Positions 10,546-21,276 of a DNA stretch of 64,000 nt are shown piece after piece. Both the position numbers and the translations under genes were made by a program. Position 1 is the first letter of the stretch. Every line of letters starts with the position of its first letter. The DNA lies in contig CM043963.1 of the NCBI GenBank assembly GCA_014529385.2, positions 996,001 to 1,060,000 on the forward strand, given 5' to 3'. The stretch is from Adiantum capillus-veneris. Taxonomy: Eukaryota; Streptophyta; Polypodiopsida; Polypodiales; Pteridaceae. The notes beneath the pieces were generated by a model. It worked only from the letters and a program-made list of their open reading frames with translations, was not told where the DNA came from and did no database searches.

Positions 10546-11470
10546 TGTTGGTGGATACGCTGCGACGGACGTCATCATAGCGAGAACTCACCTAACAAGA
10601 TTTTTTAGCTAAGGACGAAGCTCGACCCACAGGCACGTGGAAGCAAACATAGGGTGTCAATCTACACTCTACCGACTCTCGACTAATTCCTACAGAGGTC
10701 TCTATCCATTGTCTAAGTTACAGCCTTCATGAGTACATAAGAGGAGATTTCCTACAATGCTTCCAAGAGCCAAATACCCATCAAACATTCTTGAAACACC
10801 ACAGGACTTGAAGGAGACCCTACTAAAACCAATAGGTCGCTCTCCCTAGGGTCCATGAACCAAAATCCCAACCCTAAACACTTGGTGCAAAATCACGTAG
10901 GATGTCTGGTCAAAATTTGCAGGTCGTTGTTTCCAAAAACTAAAGTGCCTAATGTGTAGCTCTACTCAATGTGAACAAGTGGATATGTTGAAATCCAAAA
11001 CGGACAATGTATGCTCACCGAATCACCAGATGAAGCTCGTAGGTGGAGCTCGCAAAACCAAACCGTACACCCGCAATGTAGGTATCGGCGCATAGCTCTC
11101 GTCGAGGGCAACACGCTGCACTTCTCCGCACTCGATTCCGAACACCGGTGTGTGCATAGCGTCAAGATGAAACTCTCACTCTCTCTGTCGTACATAGTAC
11201 GCTCACTCACAGACAGAACTTTTTTAAAATGACAAAGATTTTTTTTCATTAAGGTCAAAAGTGGTATAAATACCTTACAATCTCAAACCCAATGTTCAAA
11301 GTTAACCATCTACTCATCTAAATGTCAAAAATGGGATACAAGCTGGAAACTTCTGTAAGCCCCAATATTTACAAAGGTGAAAAGTCGGGTTTTCTCAATT
11401 AAAGAATAATTACAAAAAATAATATTCCGCCGAGCAATCTTTCTCCATAGGGTGTGTCTAGCTGCTAACA
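10546..11470 (-). mobile_element. G1-L 5' LTR (925 bp)
   Basis: In element sense it begins TGTTAGCAGCTAGACACACC at 11470 and ends CCACCAACA at 10546, so it has TG...CA ends. It aligns along its length with the G1-R LTR at 37550-38470. A TATA motif (TATTTATA in element sense) lies at 11265-11272 with transcript-leader sequence downstream. The U5 end (10546 onward, TGTTGGTGGATACGCTGCGA on the plus strand) resembles the end of the G2 LTR. Base 11471 is gag sequence of another element (G3). Confidence 0.9.
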
Positions 11471-11990
11471 GCTACTATCTTTGAAAAGATAGACTTTGCC
11501 AAGCAAAAGCAACAATTCTGTGCGGGATTACCCAAAGAGATGACCGAGTATGTCAACTCTCAACGGCTTGGTTCTATCAGCAAAGTAATCCATCACACCA
11601 TGGTTGCTTCGCGCATCAATTTCCAACAAGGGGCTAGACGGAATGTCAAGTCCATGGAAAATAAAGACAAAAGTGATGCCAAGGGGAAAACCAATGCCCA
11701 AAATTCTTACCAAGGCTATTCCAACAAAAATTGGTCCAAGGAGAAGGGAGTTTACAAAGGTAAATATAAACTCTCTCCTAAATAGCTAGAAGCTTTAGTT
11801 AAGGACCACAAGTGTTTTACGTGTGGGAAGTAAGGCCATGGTTATCATCCTTGCCCCAATAGAATTGTCCACAATGAGACTCCTAGAGCCTCTATGTTTG
11901 AAGCTCCAAAAGAGGATGCTCATTGCCAAGGATTTCCCCTTTTCTATGCTTGGGAAAAGATGCAAGAGCATGATGTCTTTATTTTGTTTG
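11471..11990 (+). pseudogene. G3 gag, C-terminal half
   Basis: The frame reads FEKIDFAKQKQQFCAGLPKE from the insertion edge and stays open to about 11783. After a stop it continues into a zinc knuckle CFTCGK(stop)GHGYHPC of CX2CX4HX4C spacing, with a TAA/TAG-type stop inside the knuckle. The Lys/Asn/Ser-rich stretch before the knuckle is usual for gypsy gag. Confidence 0.75.
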
Positions 11991-12330
11991 ACCCTAGTTC
12001 AACTCCACGGAGTTGACCACCAAGCTAGGCTTACAAGTCCATGAGATGGGAGATACATTAAAAGCCGATGGATCTATCAAGGGACAAGACATTTCAATTA
12101 ATTTGAAAATTGAGGCTTCATGTCCAAAGCTATGTGGACAAAAAGGATTTCTTCATCTCCCCTCTCAAACATGAGAATGTTATTGTTGGGGCACCATGGC
12201 TTACCCACGTGGCTTCCAACATGAAGTTCCCCAAAATGAGAATCTACTTCACCTTCTACAGGGAAAAAAGCATGTACATAGATGCTAATGAGTCGGGGAA
12301 CACCATATCCTTGTAATAAAGGGAATCAAG
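11991..12330 (+). pseudogene. G3 protease remnant
   Basis: The catalytic D-S/T-G is not readable in one frame. The second half is clear at 12110-12316: DFFISPLKHENVIVGAPWL, corresponding to the retropepsin strand ending in the G-x-x-W-L turn, then the basic MKFPKMRIYFTF segment. At least two frame changes separate it from gag. Confidence 0.6.
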
Positions 12331-12379
12331 AGGAGTTAAAGTTGTCTAATTTCCTAAATGGGTCCCAAGATGTTTTCAT

Positions 12380-13015
12380 TGATGACATCCCTAGTGAGAT
12401 ACCTCTAAAATGAGGGATGATGACCATGCAATTGAGCTCCTACCAGGAAGCTCACTGCCTAACAAGCCTCCCTATCAAGTTTCACAAGCTCAACAAGAGG
12501 AGATCATGAGGCAAGTGCATGAATTGGTGAAAAAAGGGATGGTGAGGTCTAGCTCCTCTCCATTTTGTTCACCCTTGCTTTTAGTGCAAAAGAAAGAAGA
12601 CACATATCACATGTGTGTCGACTATAGAGCACTAAATAAGATCACTATCAAAAATAGATTTCTCGTGTCGCAGGTAGAAGATCTATTTGATAATTTACAA
12701 GTTTTAGCCTGACAAATGCTCCAGATGCATTCAAACTCATGATGGATTAAAATATTCAGGCCATTCAAATTCTCTTGAGGAGCACAAGCAACACCTCCAA
12801 GTAATCTTTCAAGTTGTGAGAGAGAATAAGCTTTTCATTAATCAAAAGAAAAGTGAATTTTTCCTACAAGAATTCGATACTTAGGTCACATTATCTCTAA
12901 AGATGGCACTCGTATGGATGCAACAAAGTTAGAGGTAATAAAAAGATGGCCTAATCCAAGGAATCTACAAGAGGTACAAAGCTTTGTAAGTATGTGTGCC
13001 CATTACATGACTTAA
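12380..13015 (+). pseudogene. G3 reverse transcriptase
   Basis: Residues of 12410-12712 give the N-terminal RT: PPYQVSQAQQEEIMRQVHEL, KKGMVRSSSSPFCSPLLLVQ and MCVDYRALNKITIKNRF. A deletion then removes the palm up to about 12745, where KLMMD and the later HLQVIFQV-like segment appear in other frames. The YxDD catalytic box is not present in the remaining sequence. Confidence 0.75.
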
Positions 13016-13500
13016 CAAAAAAGAACGTTAAGTATTCATGGACTGCAAAAGTGCAAAAAGCTTTTGAAGAAGCTTAAGGAGAATCTTATTTCTCAATGTG
13101 TGCTCACACTACTAGATCTCTCAAAGCCATTTGAGGTCCAATGTAATTCTTGTGGTAATTGCCTTGGAGCTATTTTGCTTCAAGAAGGGCATGCCATAGC
13201 ATATGAGAGTCAAAAACTCAACTTTGATAAGTGAGTATTGGGCAAATATGAAAAAGAGCTACTAGCTATTCTATATGCCCTATACATGTGGAAACACTAT
13301 CTCTTGGGGACTCCATTCATCCTACTAATGACTCACAAAGCCTCAAGAACTTCATGACGCAAAGCAAGCTCTCCGAAAAACAAATGAGGTGGGCAAATTT
13401 TCTTTTGCAATTTAATTTCATATTGCTCACATTTTTAGCAAGCACAATCAAGTGGTCGATGCACTTTCACAACGACCAAGGGTAAATGAGGTGTTTATAG
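13016..13500 (+). pseudogene. G3 RNase H
   Basis: Shifted frames preserve the order of a gypsy RNase H: KKNVKYSWTAKVQKAFEE, a segment around 13120-13215 with the SRRACHSI-type core, the LAILYAL region near 13263, and LSEKQMRWANFLLQFNF with a following DALS-type end near 13456-13465. Several stops show it is dead. Confidence 0.65.
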
Positions 13501-15060
13501 CAACTCACAATGATCTATCTTTTATGATAGATAAGTATGCTACTAACCGAGACTTTAAGTATGTAATTATAGCCGTTGCATTAGGGAAGAAAAAAGAACC
13601 ATTCACCCTGAAGGATGGTTATCTTCCAAACGGCAATAGGCTATGTATTACTCACCCATACAATAAGAAAGTCAACGTATGAATCTCATACTTCTCCTTA
13701 TGCGAATCAAAAAAGGATTCCATAGTCTACTCTTTGAGCAGTAGAAATGTATTTTTGCTGGTCTACCATGAAAAGTAAACATACAAGAGTATGTTTCAAA
13801 ATACATAGTATACCAAAAGTTGAAATTTGATCGAGGGGGTCAACTTGGATTGTTTCATTCGTTGACAAGCTTAACAAGCAAACACACTCTATGCCTGTCA
13901 AAAAGACTATTAAGGCACATCAAATGGCAACCCTCTTAAGATCTCAAATTTTCAAGCATCATGGCTTTCCAACACCCATAGTGTCCGACAAAGATCCTAG
14001 ATTGACCAGTAAGTTCTAGAAGGGTCTCTTTGACAATCTAAGAAGTAGATTAAATTTCTCTTTTGGCCTATCATCCACAAATGGATGACCAAAGTGAAAT
14101 AACTAATCTAACAATTCTTGATCTACTAAAAGCCTATTTCATGGAAGTAGATCAATGTTCTCAATGATAGAAGTACCTACCTCTTATAGAGTATGCGTAC
14201 AATGATAATGTACATACTTCAATGGGGAAAGTACCTTTTGAAGTTAAAGAATGATAAGTAGATCAATGTTCTCAATGATAGAAGTACCTACCTCTTATAG
14301 AGTATGCGTACAATGATAATGTACATACTTCAATGGGGAAAGTACCTTTTGAGTATGCGTACAATGATAATGTACATACTTCAATGGGGAAAGTACCTTT
14401 TGAAGTTAAAGAAGGAAGATCTAAAAGTCCCTTACTACCTAAAGTACATGGGAAGATCTTTGTTGCTGATGAATATAGCCAAGACCTACAAGAATATTTT
14501 CCAATGATTAAAGGGGTTATATCCATCTCACAGGAAAGGCAAAAAGGGTTGCTGCTAATAATCACAAAAGAGCCTTAGCCTTTAAGTAAAATGATTGGGT
14601 CTTGCTAAAGTTTATCAAGGCTCATCTAAGGCATACTACCGGCAAGAGTCCTACGGACCACCAAGAGTATGATGCTAAACTAGCAAAAAGATACTATGGC
14701 CCTTAAAATTCTTAAGCCAGTCAATGAGATGGCTTATCAATTGAATTTTCCCAACGTTGGCTCATGCACAATGTTTTCCATGAGAACATAAATAAGCCTT
14801 ACAAAAGAGCGCCACCAAAAGAAGCAGCAGTTGTTGCAAACCCTCCAAAAATTGAAAATCAAGAAGAAGTACTTCAATCTAAGTCCATCCTATGACAAGA
14901 AGACAAGGTATTAAGAAACGGTAAGATTATTTGACGATATCTTATTAAGTTAAAGAAATATCCTTTTAAAGATGCTAAATGGATGCAAGGAACCTAGCTT
15001 AAGGATAATATAAACCTTGTCAATGCTTACAATGTTGCACTAGAGTAAGCATATGAAAAT
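13501..15060 (+). pseudogene. G3 integrase and C-terminal tail
   Basis: Integrase remnants include HGFPTPIVSDKDPRLTSKF (core Asp, about 13963-14015), EYAYNDNVHTSMGKVPFEV and the C-terminal IKAHLRHTTGK region. The tail at 14815-14990 (LRNGKII, YPFKDAKWMQGT) looks like the end of a chromo- or chromo-like domain. The segment copied to 42056 begins inside this tail at 14835. Two in-frame tandem duplications lie in the core (separate entry). Confidence 0.75.
14145..14401 (+). repeat. in-frame tandem duplications within G3 integrase
   Basis: A 111-bp unit starting at 14145 repeats at 14256. A 51-bp subunit beginning GAGTATGCGTACAATGATAA (14300) repeats at 14351. Both periods are multiples of three, so the integrase frame would be kept. 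The repeats are nearly identical and therefore later than most decay of this element. Confidence 0.9.
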
Positions 15061-16340
15061 GCATTTTAAATGAACAATGTTTTTGTCTTATAAGACTAGT
15101 TCTTTTTTAATTGTGCACAAATTTAATAAGTATGCATGCTTAGGATCATGTTTGTGGTGACGATGTCTCCCCAATACCAAGTAGAACTTGTCACTCTACT
15201 TTGGAAGTATGATATGGACTAAAGAGTAGACATGCTTGCTAGAGATACATCTCCCAAGCACCAAATGGATTAGTCATCCATCTTGGAATGATTTTGTAGG
15301 GTAAAAAGGGATCCTCTACCAGCTAAGTAACATGGACTAATGACTAGGCTTCATCTTCTCTACCTCATAGTCAAGGACGACTATGATTTCAAGAGAGAGA
15401 TAATGTCAAAAAATATAATATCTAGCTAACCCAAATGATTTTCTCATATTAAATTGATCACTTAATGTGGGAGAATAAATGAGAACAAGAGTTAGAATAA
15501 AGACATGTGCTTCTAGATCTATCTTAACAGGGGACCAAAAGGAGAGATGGTTGCATCTCAATAGGGGTCCAAAAGGAGACGGTCTACCAAGGAGCAATGT
15601 GCAATAAGTGCTTCTAGACTTATCTCAACAGGGAACCAAGAGAAGAGATGGTTACATCTCAATACGGGTCCAAAAGGAGGTAGTCTATCAAAGAGCAACG
15701 TGCATCTAATGGAGCTTAAAAGACCTTAGAATTAGCTTTATCAAAGACCTCCTATGGTTAGTGTTAAAAGTCCTTTGACCTTAGGCAATCTAGGACTGAG
15801 CTTGAGGTGGGAACCCGACCTAAGATTGAGGGGCTTGTTGTGCTTGATGACTAAGATGCGTGCTCGATGACTAAGGTGCTTGAGGTGCTTGTCATGCTTA
15901 ATAGAGTCATTGATGTCCCTATTGGGTTTCAAGGATAATATAATCTGACAATATTATGCTGTAATTTTTACTTGACTTGTTTAAGTGCAGGAACTGAAAG
16001 ACAAAATGACTACAGCATTTCAGTCTGATAAAATCTCTATAGACATGATTGCAATAAGGATTAGTTAATCGGGCATCTATGAGGTCCCGATTGGATCTAG
16101 ATGCGATTGCTAAACACGTTGTCGATTTATCATGGTCTGAGATTGGAATGATTTCTAAATGTGATTAGTCTTGTGATGTCCTGTGATGTCCTATGATGTG
16201 AATTTCCATTGGTACATGTGCTAGATGTGTTGTTCCTGAAGCATCGGTACTAACAACCAGTGTCTGCTAAGAAAGTTTATGGCCTCTGTCTATTTTGCAG
16301 GTGTAATCGAGGGCGATTTAATGCTTTCAAGAGGGGGGTA
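15061..16340 (+). other. G3 3' untranslated region with tandem repeat and polypurine tract
   Basis: No coding sequence is seen. A 101-bp unit is tandemly duplicated at 15507-15607 and 15608-15708 (GTGCTTCTAGA... with GGTCCAAAAGGAG inside), moderately diverged. A shorter CTTGATGACTAAG-type repeat lies near 15840-15880. The polypurine tract CAAGAGGGGGGTA ends at 16340, directly before the LTR. Confidence 0.75.
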
Positions 16341-16941
16341 TGTCACAAACTAGTGATGTGGCATGGCCTTGGACACACATTACCACACTAGTGGGGTAAC
16401 AAACCCAGACACACTCATTGATTGGACAGGCCCAAAAAATGCAAAAGACATGTTGACGTGGCAGTCCAAAAATTCTGGTGCAAAATGTGGAGGCACACTG
16501 ACATGGAAGAGCGTACGGATTTTTTCTTTTTACACTTATGCTGTACGGATTTTCTGCTTTACTGTTGGTGAGATTTACTGGTAGCTTTTGGGCACAAGTT
16601 GCTTTATTTTTGGAGAAGCATTTGGTTATTGCTTTTGGGGCTCTACTTTTGGGCATCCCTTGTAACTTATATATCAATGGGCAGGGCCCTCACTTCTCAT
16701 AGCATTTGGACGCAGAGTTTGAGAATGATAACCCTCCCACTCTCTTGTACTTTTAGCACAGATTAATACAAAAATAAATACCAAAAGGGGCGCCAGTCTT
16801 TGAGGCCAATGTCTCTAGGCATGGAACTCCACCGGGTCGTGTCAAATCAATTGTGAATTGTGAACTGTTTTGAAGTGAATCTTTGTTGTGTTGCGGTAGA
16901 ATCTTAACTTGGAGTGTCCAAGTTGTGCTACATCCAGGACA
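16341..16941 (+). mobile_element. G3 3' LTR (601 bp)
   Basis: It starts TGTCACAAACTAGTGATG right after a polypurine tract and ends CATCCAGGACA, giving TGTC...GACA inverted ends. A TATA-like CTTATATATCAATGG lies at about 16667. Sequence from 16942 belongs to a LINE fragment that occurs again, without an LTR before it, at 18909. The copied twin is at 43562-44162. Confidence 0.8.
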
Positions 16942-17899
16942 CTGAGTTCTCACACCACACAAGGGACCTAGGGGTGATAGATCTGGTATAGACAATTTGA
17001 CCTTTAGCCAAGATCAATGTGACGCCACCGGATGAAGCAGGTTGCACTCACATTGTGGTGCATTTGTATTACTGGCACTCTTAGCCCCCCTTGCTATGTA
17101 TTTGTACATGAGGATTCTTGGATAGAGGATGTAACCCTACGGGATGCACGCTTGACCTGGGCCTCGATAGGACAGTCACTTTAGACGCGCCTATCTAGAG
17201 GTTGCTCGGATGCGGATTACTCCCCATCCAAACCAGCATCAAAGATAGAGAGGTTGACTGATGTTGCAGCATCTGTTTTTTCTCACTGACTCCATGAGGA
17301 TCATCTCATGGAATCAGTGGGGATTAGGACTGATGAGGGCCCCAATTTCAACATCAAAGGGGTCGGTTGTGTCAGGAGCTTCAGTGATGCCTTGTGGGTG
17401 GTGAGATTGATATTCTTATGCTACACGAGCATCATCTGTGTGAGAGCCACATTAGATGATGTGGTTATATTTTGCGTGGTCTCTATGATATGTTTTGGTC
17501 AACTGCATTTGGTATCTAGGGAGGGGCAAGTATGACTATTGTGAATTCTTGGGAGCATTCCATTGTGGGTAGAGGTACTATTGTGCTAGGCAAAGTTCAG
17601 TGGATTACTATGTTGGTTCAAGGGTGCCTCATGCGTTTCCTAAACATATATATGCATCCAATGTGGCAAGTGCACGAGGAGAGTTTTGGTCTCATGTTGT
17701 TGAGTCTTTGCCACATGCAAAGAAATGGTGTGTTGGGAGGGACTTCAACATGTTGGAGGATCCCTCTGATAGGATTGGAGGTGGCCATGCTATGGTGCAC
17801 AAGACTAATTTGGCATCTTGGAGGTGGCTACGTATGACTATGAGGGTTTCTGATGCATTGCAACACTCAGGATTGGTTCCATGTTTGGGACAGTTCTAG
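16942..17899 (+). pseudogene. LINE fragment 1: ORF1/ORF2 junction and endonuclease
   Basis: At about 17292 the frame reads MRIISWN, the hallmark start of a plant L1-type ORF2 endonuclease. Further on, 17600-17899 encodes FWSHVVESLPHAKKWCVGRD followed by FNMLEDPSDRIGGGH, the W-x-x-G-x-D-F-N and D-R-x-G-G motifs of the apurinic-type endonuclease that nicks target DNA. Frames are shifted between these blocks. The first 390 bp repeat at 18909-19310. No RT is present. Confidence 0.75.
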
Positions 17900-19320
17900 A
17901 GTCATGGTGCATTGTAGCTCCAATTGTGGCAAAGGCCGCAGGTTTACATATTGTGCGGTTTCTTATTCAAGACACACTCCCTCTTGAAGGTGATACTGTT
18001 GCATCATGTAAGCGGGGGTTGGATTGAACAGAGTGTGGAGTATTCGGGTCTCCTGAGTCACTGCTTCATTTGTAGGTAGATGGGCCACTTAGCAAAGGCC
18101 TATCCTCGTAGGAGATCTTGACCCACAGTGCACACGCAGCCTCCCAAGACTGAGCGTGTCCAGCAGATAGATACCCAAGACACACATGCTGGTACCTCGA
18201 TAGAGGCCAACGATCAGACACTTGATGGTTGGCAGTAGGTGTCTGGCCACTACTGACAAAGACGGGGACTAGACACACTACTCTCCCTGGTGATCGACCT
18301 TCTGCAGCTCAGCAATATTGAGTTCTGAAAGGAAACCATTTTGACCCCCTTTAGCGGGACCCATTGAGGAGGCTCCCTCCACCTCAGCTCCGCCTCCTTC
18401 CCCCGTCCACCCTTAGACACCTCTATTCTGCCTCCCCCTCCTCCACCTTCACCCCCACCTCTCGCTCCTTCTCTTTCCTTGATGGGACCCTCAGCCTCAT
18501 CTCCCGAACTATCTGCGACTCCTCCTCAAATGTAGGGGATTGGACACACATCTGCAATGAGACAATCTCTTGGTGGTGCTTTCGCCATGAGTAGCATGGC
18601 TCACGAGGGACAGCCCCATCTGAGACCGCCACTCCTGGTTCAAACCTCTCCTTTTGTAGTAGGCCCTTGAGGTTTGACCAGCTTTGACATCCGTAGATGA
18701 TGGGACTTCTTCAATTACAGCGTCACACGCTTCCTAGGTGATTCCTCTCCCGACCTGGAGGATGCTTCCTTTCGAGTCCACGTTCTCGTTCTAGTAGCCT
18801 GAGGCACTGAGGCTCTGGAAACAGCGGTAGATTTCTCCTTTCCGCTATGTGGTAGGGATCCTACAGAGTGGAGCCTACACGCAATTCTTGACTACCTCCA
18901 GGTCAAGGCCACTGAGTTCTCACACCACACAAGGGACCTAGGGGTGACAAATTTGGTATAGACAATTTGTCCTTTAGCCAAGATCAGTGTGATGTCATCG
19001 TATGCAGCAGGTTGTAGGCACATTGTGGTGCATTTGTTTGCTGACACTCAGATCCCCCTTGCTATGTATTTGTACATGAGGATTCTTGGACAGAGGATGT
19101 AGCCCTACGGGTCACACGCTCGTCCTGGGCTTGGGTAGGACAATCACTTCAAACGCGCTTGTCTAGAGGTTGCTTGGATGTGGATTAATCCCCATCCAGA
19201 CCGGACTCAAAGATAACGAGGTTGGCTAATGTTGCAACATTTGGTTTTTCTCACCGACTCCATGAGGATCATCTCATGGAATGTGCAGGGATCAGGACTA
19301 ATGATGAAAATGAATGGCTC
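17900..19320 (+). pseudogene. LINE fragment 2: ORF1 zinc-knuckle region to ORF2 start
   Basis: This resembles plant LINE ORF1. SWCIVAPIVAKAAGLHIVRF is followed by WIEQSVEYSGLLSHCFICR and GHLAKAYP, a zf-CCHC_4-type knuckle whose last Cys is Tyr. A Pro/Ser-rich stretch follows (18360-18600). The segment from 18909 repeats that from about 16938 at roughly 80-85% identity and ends in MRIISWNVQGSG at about 19260. This and fragment 1 are probably pieces of two related LINEs joined by deletion or insertion. Confidence 0.7.
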
Positions 19321-21072
19321 TCAATAGCCAAATTTTGTAATATTTTTCAATGATGACCCCTTCTTGGATCAACAAACGTTTTTGTTTCCCACAAACCTTC
19401 AAAACAACTCGTATGTTAGTGCTTTACATTCATATGGTCAACACAATACAAGCACTACAATTGTCATGTTCAATCACAAATCGTGCTAATGCTATCTCAT
19501 GATTTTTCAAAAAAGCTCAATGATTAGTGCTTTTGCAAGGATCTACATTCATATTAAGCACTAAAATTCACAAAATAACTCAACCAAACATGGATTCATG
19601 CCCAATGTAGTTCTCACAATCAAGAAACTCACATGCATTTCAACAAGAACTTGCCTTTTAGTGCAATGAGAAGTTTTCAATTAAACCAAGCACTAGATCA
19701 TGCATAAGCCAAAAGCATTTTTGTATTGATATTCATTTATGCATGGAGGTAATCATGATCACATAATCACGGCACACACTCAATGCCTACCTATTTTCTC
19801 TCATGTAGCAAGTAATCGATATGTAGCATAAGAGAGAGAAATCCTATGATGAAGTAAATGTCATCTCTCTCGAAGTTGTTAACACCCCACTTCATGTAAT
19901 TAGCTATACCCCTTCAAAGTGAAGCTTGATCATTAGTGCATCAAAGAATTTTTCCCACAAAGCAAGTACAAAAACTTAGCAACTCTATGGACTTAACTTA
20001 TGGGGAGAGCATGAAAAGTTCACATTGATCAATCCACTCATAATCCCAAAAAATCAATTCCCAATTTTCAAACACAAATGAACCCTCATAAAATGAACAT
20101 GCTCAATTCATAGCAATTACATGGTTTTGTGTCATAAAATGACGAGTTGAAATTTCTTCTCAGCTGCATGCATGAAATTTCTTTAATGGCTTGAAATTAA
20201 GCTTTGTGTTTTGCTTAGAAATTGTGGGCTAAGTCTCTTGAACATGGAATTGTTGCTTTGAGAGATACTTTTTTAGGTCAATTTGAGAACCTCCTCATGT
20301 TATTTTATCGTGTTTCCTTTATAGTTGAAATGAGCGCAAGGGCTGGTGGATCAACATGTAGCGTGCAACGGAATTTTTAGCAAGAGAAAACACGGCACAA
20401 AAACAAGAGTGTGTGTACTGTGTGTTTCTTTTCCTCTGCGCAAGCTCCCCCAAAGCAAGTGGGTGGTGATTCATGATGTTAGATGGGTGCCAATTCAGGC
20501 CTAGAGGTTTTCAATAGTAGTGTTTTTAGCTTTGAATACAAAGGTTTGCCTCATCAACCTCCTGCTCGGGTAGCTACAATGAATGACCTCCATTGCGCTC
20601 AGTGCAGATGCGTGCTCACCAAATGCATGCAGAGTCGCCAAGAGAGGTGTGTTTTGTATGTGAGGTAGCATGTGGTGGGTGAGCAGTTGAAATGCAAGCG
20701 GGTGATGGAGCCGAGGTGGGATGACAAAGGTGAGATGGAAGGGAATGAAGTGAGGGCCTTATAGTTGCTGCGGTGTGTGTGTGGGAAAACTTCTCAAGGA
20801 ACAAAACTTAGTCGTAGCTTTGACTAGCGAGGATGGGGCAAGTGGGCATGAGAGGAATATAGGTTGCATCATCTAAAGAGTCCAGGAAAATCATGGTCAC
20901 AGTAAAGGCATCAAAAGATAAACATGAATAACCTCAACAAAAATCCTGATTTTGAAAAAAGTTCATGAAACTCCGATGGGGTTGGGTCAGTAACTGCTGA
21001 AGTCAAGGCGTTTGGCAACCAAAAACGGCCAGGAAGAAGATGTGTGCAACAAGGGCAGGGTGGGGCCAGTCG
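19321..21072. other. unassigned DNA upstream of copia C1-L
   Basis: AT-rich to about 20300, then mixed sequence. No LTR, long open frame or RNA gene is apparent. It ends abruptly at 21072, where sequence homologous to the C1-R leader begins (TTTGGGCTCATTT). It is copied at 46542-48293. Confidence 0.5.
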
Positions 21073-21276
21073 GTTTGGGCTCATTTTGGCCTCCGTTTCC
21101 ACTACAGGCAGGTCTGCACAGGCAATTTTGTCATTTTGTACAGAATTTTTGTCAGTGTCGTTTTCTGCATAACAGGAGCCTTACAGTCTTCTATGGTTTG
21201 TGCTATATAGCACGTGTTGTTCCCGTTTCGTTTCTCCTATTTTTGGGCAGTTTTCACATCAGGTGGAGCATTTACC

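Larger units (their letters stand above)
1825..11470 (-). mobile_element. Ty3/gypsy retrotransposon G1-L, 3' end missing
   Basis: This minus-strand LTR element reads, from its 5' end, LTR (11470-10546), tRNA-Asp-type primer site, about 1.8 kb leader, gag, linker, RT, RNase H, integrase and a 3' accessory ORF. No 3' LTR is visible down to base 1. A deletion junction near 7233 removes the end of gag and the protease found in the second copy (G1-R, 37550-60309). Frames carry several stops and shifts, so the copy is dead. It sits in the gag of another gypsy element (G3) starting at 11471. The primer site suggests the Athila/Tat side of Ty3/gypsy, but lineage is not proven. Confidence 0.9.
11471..16941 (+). 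mobile_element. decayed Ty3/gypsy G3, 5' end missing
   Basis: A plus-strand gypsy beginning in mid-gag at the G1-L insertion edge and ending with its own 3' LTR. Order is gag with zinc knuckle, protease remnant, RT, RNase H, integrase with a possible chromodomain tail, non-coding 3' tail, polypurine tract and LTR. The RT (CSPLLLVQKKEDTYHMCVDY) and integrase resemble the chromovirus-type clade. It is older and more broken than G1 or G2. Its 5' half should lie beyond the missing far end of G1-L. Confidence 0.85.

Noticed and set aside
18364-18594. Pro/Ser-rich open frame as a small protein gene
   Set aside because: It lies within LINE ORF1 debris between the zinc knuckle and the ORF2 start; the composition comes from CT-rich sequence.
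20483-20804. Small open frames upstream of copia C1-L
   Set aside because: Short, on both strands, no motif, and lying in DNA of no recognised origin; identical in the copied segment because the whole block was copied, so conservation is not evidence of function.
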